DNA of 64,000 nt from Pelagomonas calceolata (lineage: Eukaryota; Sar; Pelagophyceae; Pelagomonadales; Pelagomonadaceae). Of the stretch, positions 8,206-17,472 are shown piece by piece. The notes below the pieces were generated by a model. The model was not told the DNA's origin. It saw nothing but the letters and a program-made list of their open reading frames with translations, and did not search any database. Position 1 is the stretch's first letter. The number at the start of each line of letters is the position of its first letter. The DNA is taken from contig CAKKNE010000001.1 of assembly GCA_918797485.1 (NCBI GenBank), forward strand, positions 5,952,001 to 6,016,000, given 5' to 3'. A program made the position numbers and the translations under genes.

Positions 8206-10146
8206 TTAGGCGCTCATCGCCCGGCAGGCCCAGTCCCACGACGACCCGACGCTCGCCTCGTTGTCCGCCTCGACGACGGCTGCCCGCGCGGCGGCGGCGA
8301 GCGCCTGGTGGTGGCGCAGGGGTCGCTTCAACTCCGGGGCGAACTTGACTGCTGCAGAGCAATTCCCGCGCAACGCCTGCACGGCCGGATGCCGTCCGAA
8401 GGCTTTGAACGCCCGCACGTCGCCGCCGAGCAGGGCCGCCGGCGGCGAGAACGGCCGGTCGAAGGAGAGCGCCGCGCCGGGCGAGTAGGGCGACGCGTCT
8501 CCGCCGTCCAGCATCTCAGCCGACGACAAACGCCGCGGCGCGAGCTCCGTCAGCAGCTCGGCCATCGACGCGGCCTCGAGCGGGCCCAGATCGACGACGC
8601 GCTCGCCGAGGTCGCCGGCGCTCAGCTCGACGCGGCCCGTCGTCACCACGCTCAGCGCCGGCGCCGCCGCGAGGAGCCGCGTCGCGAGTCTCCGGACGGC
8701 GACGCGGTTCTCGGCCGTGACGCCGTCGGCGACGAGGAGGCACCGTCTCTCGGATGAAGCGAGCGCCTTGGCGAGGGCGTCGGGGCTCTCGGTGATGGTG
8801 GTGCGGTCCTGGACGCGGCGCGCCACCGGCGTGTCCGGTCGCGGCGAGCCGGAGAGCGCTTCCAACGCATCCGCAAGCACGCTCACCAACCGACGTTCGA
8901 TGCGTCTTTGGATGGCGTCGTCGCGCCTCGCCGGCGACAGCCCGAAGTAGTCCTCGTACGACGCATTGGTCTGCACGTCGCCGAGCGCCACCTCGCAGAC
9001 CACGTCGAGGTTTCCGCGGTCGGCCAAGAACGCCGCCGCCGCGCGCGCCACGGCCGTCTTGCCCACGCCCCGCGCGCCTCGGACCGTGACGCAGCGCCTT
9101 CTCTCAAAACCGATGAGTCGCACGACCTCGGCGACGGCGTCGTTCCGCCCGGCCAATCGCTCGGGCGGCGCCGGCCCGCGCACCGGGCAGAGCCGCGGCG
9201 TTTCGATTTGAGCTCCTTGGCTCTCTTCAGACGAGTCACCACAGATTACCGTGTCGTGTTTATAACAAGCACCAGCCGGCAATAAGAGGTAGGCCCCTTG
9301 CTCGTCGACCGCCGTCGCGACGTCGAAGGCCTCCTTCACCGTCTTCCCGCGGCAGAGCGCGTCGTAGAACTGCTCGGCGAAGGCGCGCGCGGTCCGGTCG
9401 CTCAGGCGCGCGCCCGCCCGCACGCAGACGACGTGCGGGATGCCCGCCCTCGCCAGGGATTTTCCGGGCCGTTCCGAGTCGCAGGCCGCGAGAAAGACGA
9501 CCTTCGTCCTGTGGCCACCCGCCGCGACTAATCGTTCGAGCGTCTCCTCCGTACAAACATCCAATTCCGCGCGGCCCTCGAGCTCGAAGGTCAGAGCGCC
9601 GCGGACGCCATGACCCGTATAGTGGACGACGTCGCAGCCCGCGGTCAACAGACTCCGAAGGGCGGCCACCGTCGCGCAGGGCTCGGCGCGGAGCCGCACG
9701 CGCGCGGGCGCGCGACCAAGCACTGTTTTCAGGAGTGCGAGTTCTCCCCCTTGATGCCGCTGCACCGGCGGCAACGCTTTCAGGCTGCCGTCGGACGAGC
9801 TGCGCCAGACCAGCGGCTCGGCGCAGAGGTAGCCGACGCGCAACGGTGCTGATGGTGTTAACGGTGCCGACGGCGCGGCGGCCGCGGTGGGCGTGACGGT
9901 CGCCGGCGCCGGCGCGACGGCGGCGCTACTGTCGCCGAGAAGTATGTTGACGGCGCCCGAGATGTCTCCCGTGCCGCCGAGCTCCTTGGACTCCTCGCCT
10001 TTAGGGGATGGCGCCGCCGCGGGCAGGACCTTGTTGCGGCTGAAGCGTTGCGGGCGCCGCAGGATGCGCCGAAGCGCCTGGAGCGACTTGCGGCGCGGCG
10101 CGGGCGCCGGAGTGCTGGCGTTGGCCAGCTGGTGGTGAGCCGACAT
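8206..10146 (-). CDS. CHAT-domain protease fused to an NB-ARC-like STAND NTPase
   Basis: The protein is 646 residues. After a basic, low-complexity N-terminus (1-100), residues ~102-305 form a CHAT domain, the caspase-like cysteine protease fold. The dyad is visible: His179 in YTGHG and Cys222 in LAACDS. Residues ~330-606 form a STAND-type NTPase: P-loop GARGVGKTA (357-365), hydrophobic Walker B strand LLVADG (470-474), sensor-like VVTTGR (500-505), and a degenerate GLPL-like segment (ALRGNCSAAVKFAPEL, 591-606). The protein ends soon after, without the winged helix and repeat sensor usual in NLR proteins. CHAT and STAND domains occur in caspase-like death and defence proteins of bacteria and eukaryotes. 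My inference is an inducible protease or its adaptor. The ATG is the first in frame. Confidence 0.85.
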   Translation of the reverse strand: MSAHHQLANASTPAPAPRRKSLQALRRILRRPQRFSRNKVLPAAAPSPKGEESKELGGTGDISGAVNILLGDSSAAVAPAPATVTPTAAAAPSAPLTPSAPLRVGYLCAEPLVWRSSSDGSLKALPPVQRHQGGELALLKTVLGRAPARVRLRAEPCATVAALRSLLTAGCDVVHYTGHGVRGALTFELEGRAELDVCTEETLERLVAAGGHRTKVVFLAACDSERPGKSLARAGIPHVVCVRAGARLSDRTARAFAEQFYDALCRGKTVKEAFDVATAVDEQGAYLLLPAGACYKHDTVICGDSSEESQGAQIETPRLCPVRGPAPPERLAGRNDAVAEVVRLIGFERRRCVTVRGARGVGKTAVARAAAAFLADRGNLDVVCEVALGDVQTNASYEDYFGLSPARRDDAIQRRIERRLVSVLADALEALSGSPRPDTPVARRVQDRTTITESPDALAKALASSERRCLLVADGVTAENRVAVRRLATRLLAAAPALSVVTTGRVELSAGDLGERVVDLGPLEAASMAELLTELAPRRLSSAEMLDGGDASPYSPGAALSFDRPFSPPAALLGGDVRAFKAFGRHPAVQALRGNCSAAVKFAPELKRPLRHHQALAAAARAAVVEADNEASVGSSWDWACRAMSA

Positions 10147-10761
10147 CTTGGTGTGGCTGTGTTGATCGTGGCTGTGTTGATCGTGAGATAGGGCTGCCCG
10201 ACGGTGCGTGAAGGTCGCTTTTTGGTCCCCTTTGCGTGCCGCGGGTGCCGGCGGTCCGCTGGGTGCGCGGACAGCGTCAGGGACAGCGCCGATGCCGCGC
10301 TATTGTATCCTCAATCTCGGTCTGCTTCGCAGAGCTTCGAGTAAACGCCCGCAACCTTCCAACGTAATTCTGGAGGCCGGCGCTCACGGATATTCGAAGA
10401 GCTCCGTGGTGTCCGGCATTGGTACGAGGGCCGCGTAGAACGCTATTTTACGGAAGGCTGCCACCCGCGGCCGCGCCGAACGCGACTCTACGCCATCGAG
10501 GAGTAGGACGACCGCACGCCGCGGAATATTTTTTTTAGAACGCTATTTCCACATAGCCTGCCCTTTCGTCGCGAGCTAGCGGTAAGACACTAGCAGGGCA
10601 CGAGTCCAACTTTTGTTGCGCTCTGTTGTGGCCTTGAGGGCATGGATATGTCAATGTAGGTGTAGGAGGACACTGCTTATATCGCAAGCGGTCGTTTTCC
10701 AGCGAGAGAGCTGCAACTGCACTGCGCGAATTCAAGTAATCAGTCTGGGCTCTCAGGAGAC
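10147..10761. other. Divergent intergenic region with a GTAAGACACTAG motif
   Basis: This 615-nt region lies between the CHAT-STAND gene and the J-domain/SAM gene. It holds one copy of a motif found in four intergenic regions of this window (10575-10594) and a repeated phrase, GAACGCTATTT, near 10438 and 10535. No credible ORF was seen. Confidence 0.45.
10575..10594 (+). repeat. GTAAGACACTAG motif, copy 1
   Basis: This is GCTAGCG directly followed by GTAAGACACTAGC, with 5-bp inverted ends (GCTAG/CTAGC). It ends 167 nt before the start codon of the J-domain/SAM gene and has the same orientation. Confidence 0.6.
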
Positions 10762-11457
10762 ATGGCGCACACACCAACACTCTGCGCGCTGTTGATAACC
10801 GCCGCGACAGCGTTGTACCACGGAGCACCACAACGCAGTAGTACACGAAGGCGCGCGGCCGCGGTCGAAGACATCGATCCGTTCGCGGTGCTGGGCCTCG
10901 ACGCCGGCGCTCTCGCGGTGCTGGACACTGCGGCCCGTGCCAAAGAGGTACGACGGGCGTACCGCAAGGCCGCGCTCGACAGCCATCCGGACACGTCCGC
11001 GCTGGACCGCGCCGACCGGTTCTCGCTCGTGCAGCGGGCGGCAGACCTGCTGCGACAGGACGACGTGCTGGACCGCCTCGTGGCCGGGGGCGCCGCCGGC
11101 GCACGGAAAGCTCAGGATGACAAGCTATCGCGGCTCTGGCGCGACGAGGTCCGCGAGTGGAGCGTCGAGCGGCTGTCGGAGCACCTCCGGGCGAAGGGCC
11201 TCTCCGACGACGTTATTGACGCATTCGCGGAGGAGGAGGTTGACGGTCGGGAGGTCGTGGGTCTCGAGATGTGGGGCGGCGCGGACACGGACGGCTACAT
11301 CTGGTCGTTGCGCTGGCTTGGCACGGAGGAAGAGGCCGTCGCGGCGCGCACCGAGGAGGTCCTCCGCGACCTCATTCGACGGGACGTCAGCAGCAACTTT
11401 AAGCACGACGCCTGGGCGCAGCAGGCGAACGCGCAAGGGGGGAACTGGAAAGTCTAA
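10762..11457 (+). CDS. J-domain protein with C-terminal SAM-like region, organelle or secretory targeted
   Basis: The 231-residue protein starts with a signal-like hydrophobic segment (TLCALLITAATALY) followed by a Ser/Thr/Arg-rich stretch. That resembles bipartite ER plus transit targeting, though no Phe follows the cleavage site. Residues ~38-105 are a J-domain: helix II VRRAYRKAALDS, the HPD tripeptide at 75-77, and helix III FSLVQRAADLL. The J-domain stimulates Hsp70 ATPase. Residues ~132-170 (WSVERLSEHLRAKGLSDDV, then AFAEEEVDGREVVGL) have the spacing of a SAM domain, including the conserved end-helix xxVDGxxVVGL. J plus SAM is an uncommon pairing, and I rate the SAM call at about 0.6. 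There is no intron. The stop lies 27 nt from the convergent neighbour. Confidence 0.8.
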   Translation: MAHTPTLCALLITAATALYHGAPQRSSTRRRAAAVEDIDPFAVLGLDAGALAVLDTAARAKEVRRAYRKAALDSHPDTSALDRADRFSLVQRAADLLRQDDVLDRLVAGGAAGARKAQDDKLSRLWRDEVREWSVERLSEHLRAKGLSDDVIDAFAEEEVDGREVVGLEMWGGADTDGYIWSLRWLGTEEEAVAARTEEVLRDLIRRDVSSNFKHDAWAQQANAQGGNWKV

Positions 11458-11484
11458 ATGTAACATTGTATGATTCACAAAAAG

Positions 11485-12837
11485 TTAGGACCCTGACGAC
11501 GAGGAGCAAGCCACGTCGTCGGCGAGCCCCGCCAGCTCAGCAGCCAAACAAGCCGCCGCGCGGACGCGCGCGCCATCGAGCGCCGCGCCGCGCAGATCTA
11601 ACAAAGCAGCGAACGCGCCGCCGCCGCCCGCAGCGACGCCCTCGACGTGGAGCGAGCAGTGCGCGTCGCGGCCCCGGTTCGCGGGCTCGACGGCGCACGC
11701 GACGGCCCCCTCGAACGCCGGCCCGCCCGTCGCGCGCGCGACCGCGTCCAGGACCGCGCGCGCGCGGCCGTCGGCGCGCCAGACGGGCGCCGCGCCCGCG
11801 CCGGCGCCGCGCCGCGCCGACGCGGCGCACAAATCCGCGACGCTCGCGCCCAGGAGTCTTTTCAGAAGCGGCCCCGGGACCGTCGCCTCGCACGCGATCT
11901 GCGAGGTTTGGGACGACGGCGGCGACACGGCCGCGACGCGCGCGTTCTTCGGGAGGTTCAGCCTCCGGACGGCGTCGACGGCCCGCGCCGCGTCGGCGCA
12001 GGCCACGCGCGCGTAGCAGCACCGCCCGATCCGCGTCGCGTCGACGATCGCGACGGGGTCGGCGCCCGGGGCCTTGCGCGCGAGCGCCGCTCTTGCTAAA
12101 GCGGCGTCGGTCAGGCTTTGGGCCGTCGCCAGCGTGGGACAGGCGACGCAGACGCCGATCTCGACCTCCCGGATCTTGCCGGCCGCTGTTATACATCCGC
12201 CGGCCAGCCGCAGGACGCGCGCGCCCCGGCCGACGAGGCGCGCTATATCACTATAGTCGGCGAGCGGCACGAGCGTTTCTCTCCCATCAACGCTTATGGG
12301 TCCCACGACGTCCACCTTTAGTGAACGCGAACGCGCGAGCACCGCCGCGACGCGCTCCGCATCATCAGCATTCCTTAATGCGTCCTGCACGGGCTCCTCT
12401 TCATTAGTAGAGAGCGCCCGCGGCGTCGTCTGCGACGGCGTGTGCGTCATCGCACCAGTGTCCTCGACGATGCTCCCGAGCGTCCGAGGTAATTCCTCCA
12501 CATTTGTAGGTTCCCACGGTGTGTGTTCGAACTCCATCAATAGGTCTTCATCCTTGTCGACGAAACTGATCCCAAAAAAACCGAAGAAGTAGGCCATGCA
12601 GCACGACCAAATGGTCAACATCGGTAGTAACGACGTCGCGTCCCGTTGGAGTTTCGGCGCGAAGGTCGTCTGTTGTACATGATAGCATACAGAACCGAGG
12701 AAGATGGCCATGATCAAATAATTCATCCATTCCAGCAGCCACCACTTGGGCTCGGGCGGGTCGCTCGCCTCGGAGCAGAGGAGGGAGTCGCGCGAGTCCG
12801 TGCGGGGTGGTGGCGCGCGGGGCGGGAGGTCGGCCAT
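11485..12837 (-). CDS. Two-TM membrane protein of unknown function
   Basis: The 450-residue protein has two hydrophobic helices near the N-terminus (about 36-54, around LIMAIFLGSVCYHV, and 70-92, around TIWSCCMAYFFGFFGI). A short acidic linker and a long Ala/Arg/Val-rich soluble region follow, ending in a Ser tail (CSSSSGS). No catalytic motif is recognised. The soluble part has several Cys and alternating hydrophobic segments (for example VVGPISVDGRETLVPLADYSD) and looks folded rather than disordered. The N-terminus is Pro/Arg rich without a signal peptide, so it probably sits in a membrane with both ends on the same side. Start is the ATG at 12837. Function unknown. Confidence 0.72.
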   Translation of the reverse strand: MADLPPRAPPPRTDSRDSLLCSEASDPPEPKWWLLEWMNYLIMAIFLGSVCYHVQQTTFAPKLQRDATSLLPMLTIWSCCMAYFFGFFGISFVDKDEDLLMEFEHTPWEPTNVEELPRTLGSIVEDTGAMTHTPSQTTPRALSTNEEEPVQDALRNADDAERVAAVLARSRSLKVDVVGPISVDGRETLVPLADYSDIARLVGRGARVLRLAGGCITAAGKIREVEIGVCVACPTLATAQSLTDAALARAALARKAPGADPVAIVDATRIGRCCYARVACADAARAVDAVRRLNLPKNARVAAVSPPSSQTSQIACEATVPGPLLKRLLGASVADLCAASARRGAGAGAAPVWRADGRARAVLDAVARATGGPAFEGAVACAVEPANRGRDAHCSLHVEGVAAGGGGAFAALLDLRGAALDGARVRAAACLAAELAGLADDVACSSSSGS

Positions 12838-13333
12838 CGTGGCTTGCGTCGTCGTCGTCGCGCGGCGCCCCGCAAGCAGTTCAGAGTGGCAGCCCTTGTT
12901 TTTGGTTGCTAGGTCAAATTTTACGGGCCACGAAGCTCGGAGCAGCTGTGTAGCGGGCCTAGGGCCGACGGTAGCGTGTCAGGTCCTGTTGCGGAACGCC
13001 AGAGGACTGGATCCGTGGCGTAACGCGCCGCGTTTCGAGCATGCTCTTTGATAAACACACTAGACTCAAATCATTGGAGCCGTGTGATGGAGCACTTCCG
13101 GACAGAGTCACGTGTCAATGAAGACTGAATTTTACGCTAGCACTAGGGGTAGCTGGGCTTCGAGACGCCGGCGCCGGCGTCGTCCACTCGGCCAGGGCAT
13201 CACGACGCCGCAGCAGCGCTGCCCAAGCGCTGCAGGCAGCCCACCACGATAATCCGAAGCGACTCTCGATCGGTGCGCGCTCAATTGGACCAGGAAGTGG
13301 TGCTGTGGGGGGCAGCCTAAAAGAGTGAAAAAA
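12838..13333. other. Divergent intergenic region
   Basis: This 496-nt region separates the two-TM gene and an exostosin-like gene. At 13136-13146 it holds GCTAGCACTAG, possibly a worn-down copy of the GTAAGACACTAG motif. Nothing else stands out. Confidence 0.4.
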
Positions 13334-14725
13334 ATGCTACAAATCGCGGTGCTGCTCCTCGGCCACGCCCATGCCGCACCGCACGCGCACCCGCCGCGCC
13401 ACTGGTACGAGGACAATTTTAGGCCGGCGCCCTGGCGCTGCGACGAGCCGCGGTCGCGCGCGAACGTGAATTTGTGCTTTCCCTTCGATGATTCATTACG
13501 AGACGATGGAAGTGAAGATGTAAGGTTGTACAACATGGCGCCGGAAAGCATACCGACGAACCGGACGTGCTGCGGCTTGCCTCCCGTACAATGTCCCGCG
13601 GACAAGGAGTACCCGCTCAAGTGCTTACTGGAAAAGATCCCCTTCTCGAAACCGCCGGCCTGCGTCAAGCGCCAGTTCCAGTGCTGCTTGGCGTTTTGGA
13701 ACGCGAAGTTCGGCCTCGAAGATACCTACCGTAAAGCCCCCCCACATGTGCGGTGCAAAGGTAGATTGTGGGACGTGTTTGACATCCGAGCCGACGACGT
13801 CATTTTTGATCAAAGATCATTAATGAAGCTCGCGGCGGCCTTCTACCCCAAGATCCTCGTGCCGTACGAGGACGAGATGATGGCCCCCGCGGACCGCGTG
13901 CATCCCGTGTGGCGCGAGTATGTGGTCTTGGCGAAGCTGGGCTTCGGGTGGATCAATGTTGAAAGTGCGAAGCCCGACGCCCTGATCCTCGCCCAGAATC
14001 TCTTGAGGAACCCCCAGCGGCCGACGCACCCGGGCGGGGCCTACTCGTTGCCAAGAGGCGTGAAAGACTTAAGGCCGTGGCGGGACCACTGCCTCGACAA
14101 CGTGAATAGCGTCCACGTGCGGTGCGTGGGCATGAAATTGCATCGGGACCGCGTCAAGAAGTTCCGCGCTTTGATGCGGCACGGCATTTGCCCCGCGACG
14201 GGCAACGACGCGCACACGGGCAAGGTCGATCATGGGTATTACGTCCAGGCCATGAGCGACGCGACCTACGTGCCGTCGCCGCCGGGCGTCGGCTTCGTCA
14301 ATTACAGGGACACGGAGGCGATCGTCGCCGGCGCCGTGCCCATCCTAGAACGGCCGCGGTGGCCGCCCCAGCGCGGGCCCTTCATGGATTTGCACGACGA
14401 GCTGCCCCATTTATTAATCAAGAACGACACGGCCTGGGCCTCAGTAAGAAACGACCACCTCCCTTCACATCGCTTCGGCGGCGACGCGCGCAAGTATTAC
14501 CTGCCCTACTGGCTCTACCACATCTATGATCGATTGATAAAGGCCGGCGTCTCCGGTACGGTCTGGGAGCCGCCCGCCGAAGATGGGAAAGTGCGGTCCT
14601 TCTTCCCCTTCATGCAGGGGAGCAAAATTAGCTGTCGCTGGGCCGTCCCCGCGAAGGACGAGCGCTGCCACGGCGGCTGCGACAGCCGGAAGCCGCTGAA
14701 GACGTGGGCGCAGCCCTCGTCATAA
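13334..14725 (+). CDS. Secretory exostosin-like glycosyltransferase
   Basis: The 463-residue protein starts at ATG 13334, which gives a clean signal peptide (MLQIAVLLLGHAHA); the GTG three codons earlier is unlikely in a eukaryote. It is Cys-rich in the first third (RTCCGLPPVQC, QFQCCLAFW). The C-terminal half has the exostosin/GT47-like layout: a segment ending YVQAMSDATYVPSPPGVGFVNYRDTEAIVAGAVPIL, where the Glu of the nucleotide-sugar site falls in RDTEAIVAGAVP, then KYYLPYWLYHIYDRL. It resembles the glycosyltransferase at 55539-57119, with the same CC motif before an aromatic helix and a similar C-terminal phrase (YLPYWL versus YMPYWV). The likely role is Golgi glycan synthesis; acceptor and sugar are unknown. 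Confidence 0.68.
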   Translation: MLQIAVLLLGHAHAAPHAHPPRHWYEDNFRPAPWRCDEPRSRANVNLCFPFDDSLRDDGSEDVRLYNMAPESIPTNRTCCGLPPVQCPADKEYPLKCLLEKIPFSKPPACVKRQFQCCLAFWNAKFGLEDTYRKAPPHVRCKGRLWDVFDIRADDVIFDQRSLMKLAAAFYPKILVPYEDEMMAPADRVHPVWREYVVLAKLGFGWINVESAKPDALILAQNLLRNPQRPTHPGGAYSLPRGVKDLRPWRDHCLDNVNSVHVRCVGMKLHRDRVKKFRALMRHGICPATGNDAHTGKVDHGYYVQAMSDATYVPSPPGVGFVNYRDTEAIVAGAVPILERPRWPPQRGPFMDLHDELPHLLIKNDTAWASVRNDHLPSHRFGGDARKYYLPYWLYHIYDRLIKAGVSGTVWEPPAEDGKVRSFFPFMQGSKISCRWAVPAKDERCHGGCDSRKPLKTWAQPSS

Positions 14726-14770
14726 TGTTGTTTGTTTCAGAAACTATTAGAGGCTCCCCGAACAACACAC

Positions 14771-15376
14771 CTAGGCGAACGGGTTGAAGTTGAGCGCGAG
14801 GAGCTGCTCCTTGAAGGTCATGCCCGTCTGGCCCTCGGCGAGCATGTTGCCCGCGACGCCGAGCATCGCGAGGCGGCCGTTGGCCATCTCGGCGTTCAGC
14901 TTCTGCAGCTTGTCCTCGCCCTGCCACTTCTTGCCCCAGAAGCCGATGCCGTAGTCGCCCGAGTAGTTCGACGCGGGCCACCACGCGAGCTCGATGAGGC
15001 CCGTGAGGAGGAAGATCTGGAGGATGCCCGCCGCCGGGATCTTCGAGAAGCCGTAGATGCCGTCGGGGATGTCCGAGAACTTGACGCCCTGGCTCTTCGA
15101 GATGTAGCCCGGGAACTCGATGTCGGCGTTGTGCACGAGGATGCCGACGAACGCCATCATGGAGATGCGGCCGTGCTTGCGCTCGACGGCGCGGCGGCGC
15201 GCGAAGGACTCGGGCTGGTCCTCGCAGTAGTTGAGCGGGTCGAAGAAGCCCGCCGGCGCCTGCACGCCGACCTCGAACTCCTCGACGGCGCGCAGCGCCG
15301 TGGAGGCCGCCGGGGCCACCGGCGCGACGAACGCCGCGGCGCTGGAGAGCGCGAGGGCGGCGATGAGTCGCTGCAT
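14771..15376 (-). CDS. Fucoxanthin-chlorophyll a/c binding protein (light-harvesting)
   Basis: This is a plastid thylakoid antenna protein of the LHC superfamily, 201 residues from ATG 15376. Residues 1-29 form the bipartite plastid leader of red-derived complex plastids: signal peptide LIAALALSSAAA, then Phe at the cleavage site (AAAFVAP), then a short transit peptide. Helix 1 contains the chlorophyll-ligand motif with Glu65, His68 and Arg70 (RAVERKHGRISMMAF), and helix 3 the matching Glu163, Asn166 and Arg168 (NAEMANGRLAMLG). A middle hydrophobic helix (AAGILQIFLLTGLIELAWW) lies at about 115-134. An upstream in-frame ATG at 15481 would put a non-signal stretch in front of the leader, so I rejected it. 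The gene marks the organism as a photosynthetic ochrophyte or similar. Confidence 0.96.
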   Translation of the reverse strand: MQRLIAALALSSAAAFVAPVAPAASTALRAVEEFEVGVQAPAGFFDPLNYCEDQPESFARRRAVERKHGRISMMAFVGILVHNADIEFPGYISKSQGVKFSDIPDGIYGFSKIPAAGILQIFLLTGLIELAWWPASNYSGDYGIGFWGKKWQGEDKLQKLNAEMANGRLAMLGVAGNMLAEGQTGMTFKEQLLALNFNPFA

Positions 15377-16218
15377 CGTGTCTGCGTGCGGGGAGGGGGG
15401 GCGGTCGGCGGTTGCGCGATGGCGTCGGGAGTTCTTTTGGGTCCGGTGTGTCCTGGGGGGCGCGCGCGGCCAGCTGAGCACCGCTGCTGTGTCCTTGGGA
15501 CCGCGGCGACCATGTCAGGCCGCCGGCGTGTCCTGAGAAGCACGGCCAGCTAGGCCCAGCCACAACTTCCGCGCGCCGGCCCGCCGTGACATCGAGCGCG
15601 CCAGGAATGTTGGGCAGGAATCGATGCCGCAGCGTGCCAGAGCGGGCGACGGCAATTGCTGCGCGCCTCCGCGTCGACGATCAGAAGCCCGCGCGGCCGG
15701 CGGCGGCTGTGGTGGCATTCACAGCGATTTTGGTGCTGCTACGCGACCACAGGGCCTCAGGCGGAGCTATCTTCTCGTGAGCACTTCACGCGATCTCAAA
15801 GCTGTCAGCCATGGGCTCCAGACACCGTTGTTGGCTGCAAAAGACGCTGAAAAACACCGATATCTCGCACAATAGACTGCTACAATGGGATGATCGCGCA
15901 GGCCGTCGCTTCGTGATCGTGAGGGTTCCACGCGTCTTCTGATGGTTCTGTTGTGCCGCTCGCGGGAAAAAGAGCGGTCCTTGATATCGCACGGGTATTT
16001 CAAGTGACGGGTTTGTCAAAAGTCCGGGGGCCCCGCCATCCTAATTACGCCTTAGCTGCCGACGCTGGTCGACGCGTAGCGTTTCCAAACGCACCGTTGT
16101 TGAGGTGTTCGGAAGCTGCCGCGATCCGAAGGCTATCCGTTCTCGCTGTGCCGAGGACAGCTCGAAACCGCGCGCGCGCCGATTCGCGCCCCGTCGTAGC
16201 GGTCCCCAACAACAAAAA
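15377..16218. other. Divergent intergenic region FCP / CPAP
   Basis: At 842 nt this is the longest gene-free stretch. It holds the promoters of the antenna gene and the CPAP gene. A partial duplication is visible: GTGTCCTG followed by a CGGCCAGCT phrase occurs near 15448-15478 and again near 15523-15552. No light-responsive element can be named with confidence, and no credible ORF was seen. Confidence 0.45.
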
Positions 16219-17463
16219 ATGTTCGACGACGACGTCTCCGACGAGGACATCAGCGCCGAGGCGCTGGCGGCCATGTTCCGGCGGAGCCGCGAGAAGGACC
16301 GCGCGGCTTTGGATGATTTCGTGGCCACGGAGCGGTCCATGCGGAGAGACGACAGCGAGGGCGCGGCGCGCGACCAGGCCGTCGTGGGCATGTACGCGGC
16401 GCAGCGCCAGCGCCAGCGGAGCGCGCCCGACCAGGTCGCGCGGCCCGCGGCGCGCCGCGTGAGGAGGGCGCCGCCCCGGGCCCAACCCCGGCGGTCGCCT
16501 CCTCGATTAGGGAGAGGCGACGACGCCGCCACTGTAAGTGTCGTGCCGCCGAAGGACGAGGCGACGAAGGAACTCGAGGACCGATTGGAAAGGTGCCGCG
16601 CGGACCTAGCTAGAGGAAGGGAGACGCAGCGGCGGCTCGAGAGGAGTTTAGCGGACGCGGCGAGGAGAGCTGCGGACGTCGAGGCGCGCCAGGACGCCGA
16701 GGACGCGGCGCTCGACGCCTGGGCGGCGCAGCAGCGAAGTGCGGTCGCGAAGGAACGTAAAGGAGTGGCGAGAGAAAGGCGGCGGCCCGACGACGACGCC
16801 GTGAACGGGGACTACTCGTCGCGAGACGCGGAGATCGAGGCGTTGAAGGCAACTGTGGCTCGCTTGCAGTTGCAAGGTGATAAGCGGCGCCAGAAGTTCT
16901 TGCAACGGGAGCACCAGCTCCAGACGGCCTACGAGGCGCAGAAGCGGGAGGTCGACGACCTGACGGCGCGCGTCCGCGACCAGGAGGCCCTCGCGCTCGC
17001 TCCATCAAAGCCTGTTCAAAAGAAGCGCCCGGCGGTGCGCGAGGCCCAGACGCCCGTCGCCGACAAAGATGCCGAGCCGCCCTGGCGGCCCGTGCGGGGC
17101 CGCGAGGGGCTCCGCGAGCGGCGGTTGGGGGACGGGAGCCGGGAAGTAGCTTATAGGAATGGGACCACGAAGCGCGTCGACGCGGACGGGACGTGCGTCG
17201 TGCGCTTCGCGAACGGCGACGTGAAGACCTCGGAGCCGAGCGGCGCGACGATCTATTATTATGCTGCGGCGGACACGACGCACACGACGGACCCGCGGCG
17301 CCGCGTCGAGGTCTTCGAGTTTCCCAACGGCCAGGTCGAGACGCACTCCGCCGACGGCGCGAAGGACATCCGCTTCCCCGACGGCACCACAAAAACAGTC
17401 CGCGCGGACGGCTCGACGTCGACGCGGTTCCCGGACGGGGTCGTCGTCGAGGGGGAGGCGTAG
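16219..17463 (+). CDS. CENPJ: CPAP/SAS-4 (centromere protein J) family centriole protein
   Basis: The protein is 414 residues from ATG 16219, preceded by an A-run. It starts acidic (FDDDVSDEDISAEAL), passes through a basic proline-rich stretch and a long coiled coil (about 110-265), and ends in the TCP10/G-box domain. That domain is a single-layer beta sheet of repeated strands: REVAYRNGTTKRV, VRFANGDVK, EVFEFPNGQVETH, KDIRFPDGTTKTV and STRFPDGVVV. The C-terminal domain of CPAP/SAS-4 binds STIL/Ana2 and sets centriole length. The protein is much shorter than animal CPAP (about 1,300), keeping mainly coiled coil plus G-box. Its presence implies basal bodies and so a flagellate ancestry or stage. 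An in-frame ATG at 16105 would add 38 basic residues and is less likely. Confidence 0.88.
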   Translation: MFDDDVSDEDISAEALAAMFRRSREKDRAALDDFVATERSMRRDDSEGAARDQAVVGMYAAQRQRQRSAPDQVARPAARRVRRAPPRAQPRRSPPRLGRGDDAATVSVVPPKDEATKELEDRLERCRADLARGRETQRRLERSLADAARRAADVEARQDAEDAALDAWAAQQRSAVAKERKGVARERRRPDDDAVNGDYSSRDAEIEALKATVARLQLQGDKRRQKFLQREHQLQTAYEAQKREVDDLTARVRDQEALALAPSKPVQKKRPAVREAQTPVADKDAEPPWRPVRGREGLRERRLGDGSREVAYRNGTTKRVDADGTCVVRFANGDVKTSEPSGATIYYYAAADTTHTTDPRRRVEVFEFPNGQVETHSADGAKDIRFPDGTTKTVRADGSTSTRFPDGVVVEGEA

Positions 17464-17472
17464 AATTTTTAC

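Noticed and set aside
11466-12407. 313-codon plus-strand frame opposite the two-TM gene
   Set aside because: Almost wholly Arg/Pro/Ala. It is the complement of an Ala-rich coding region.
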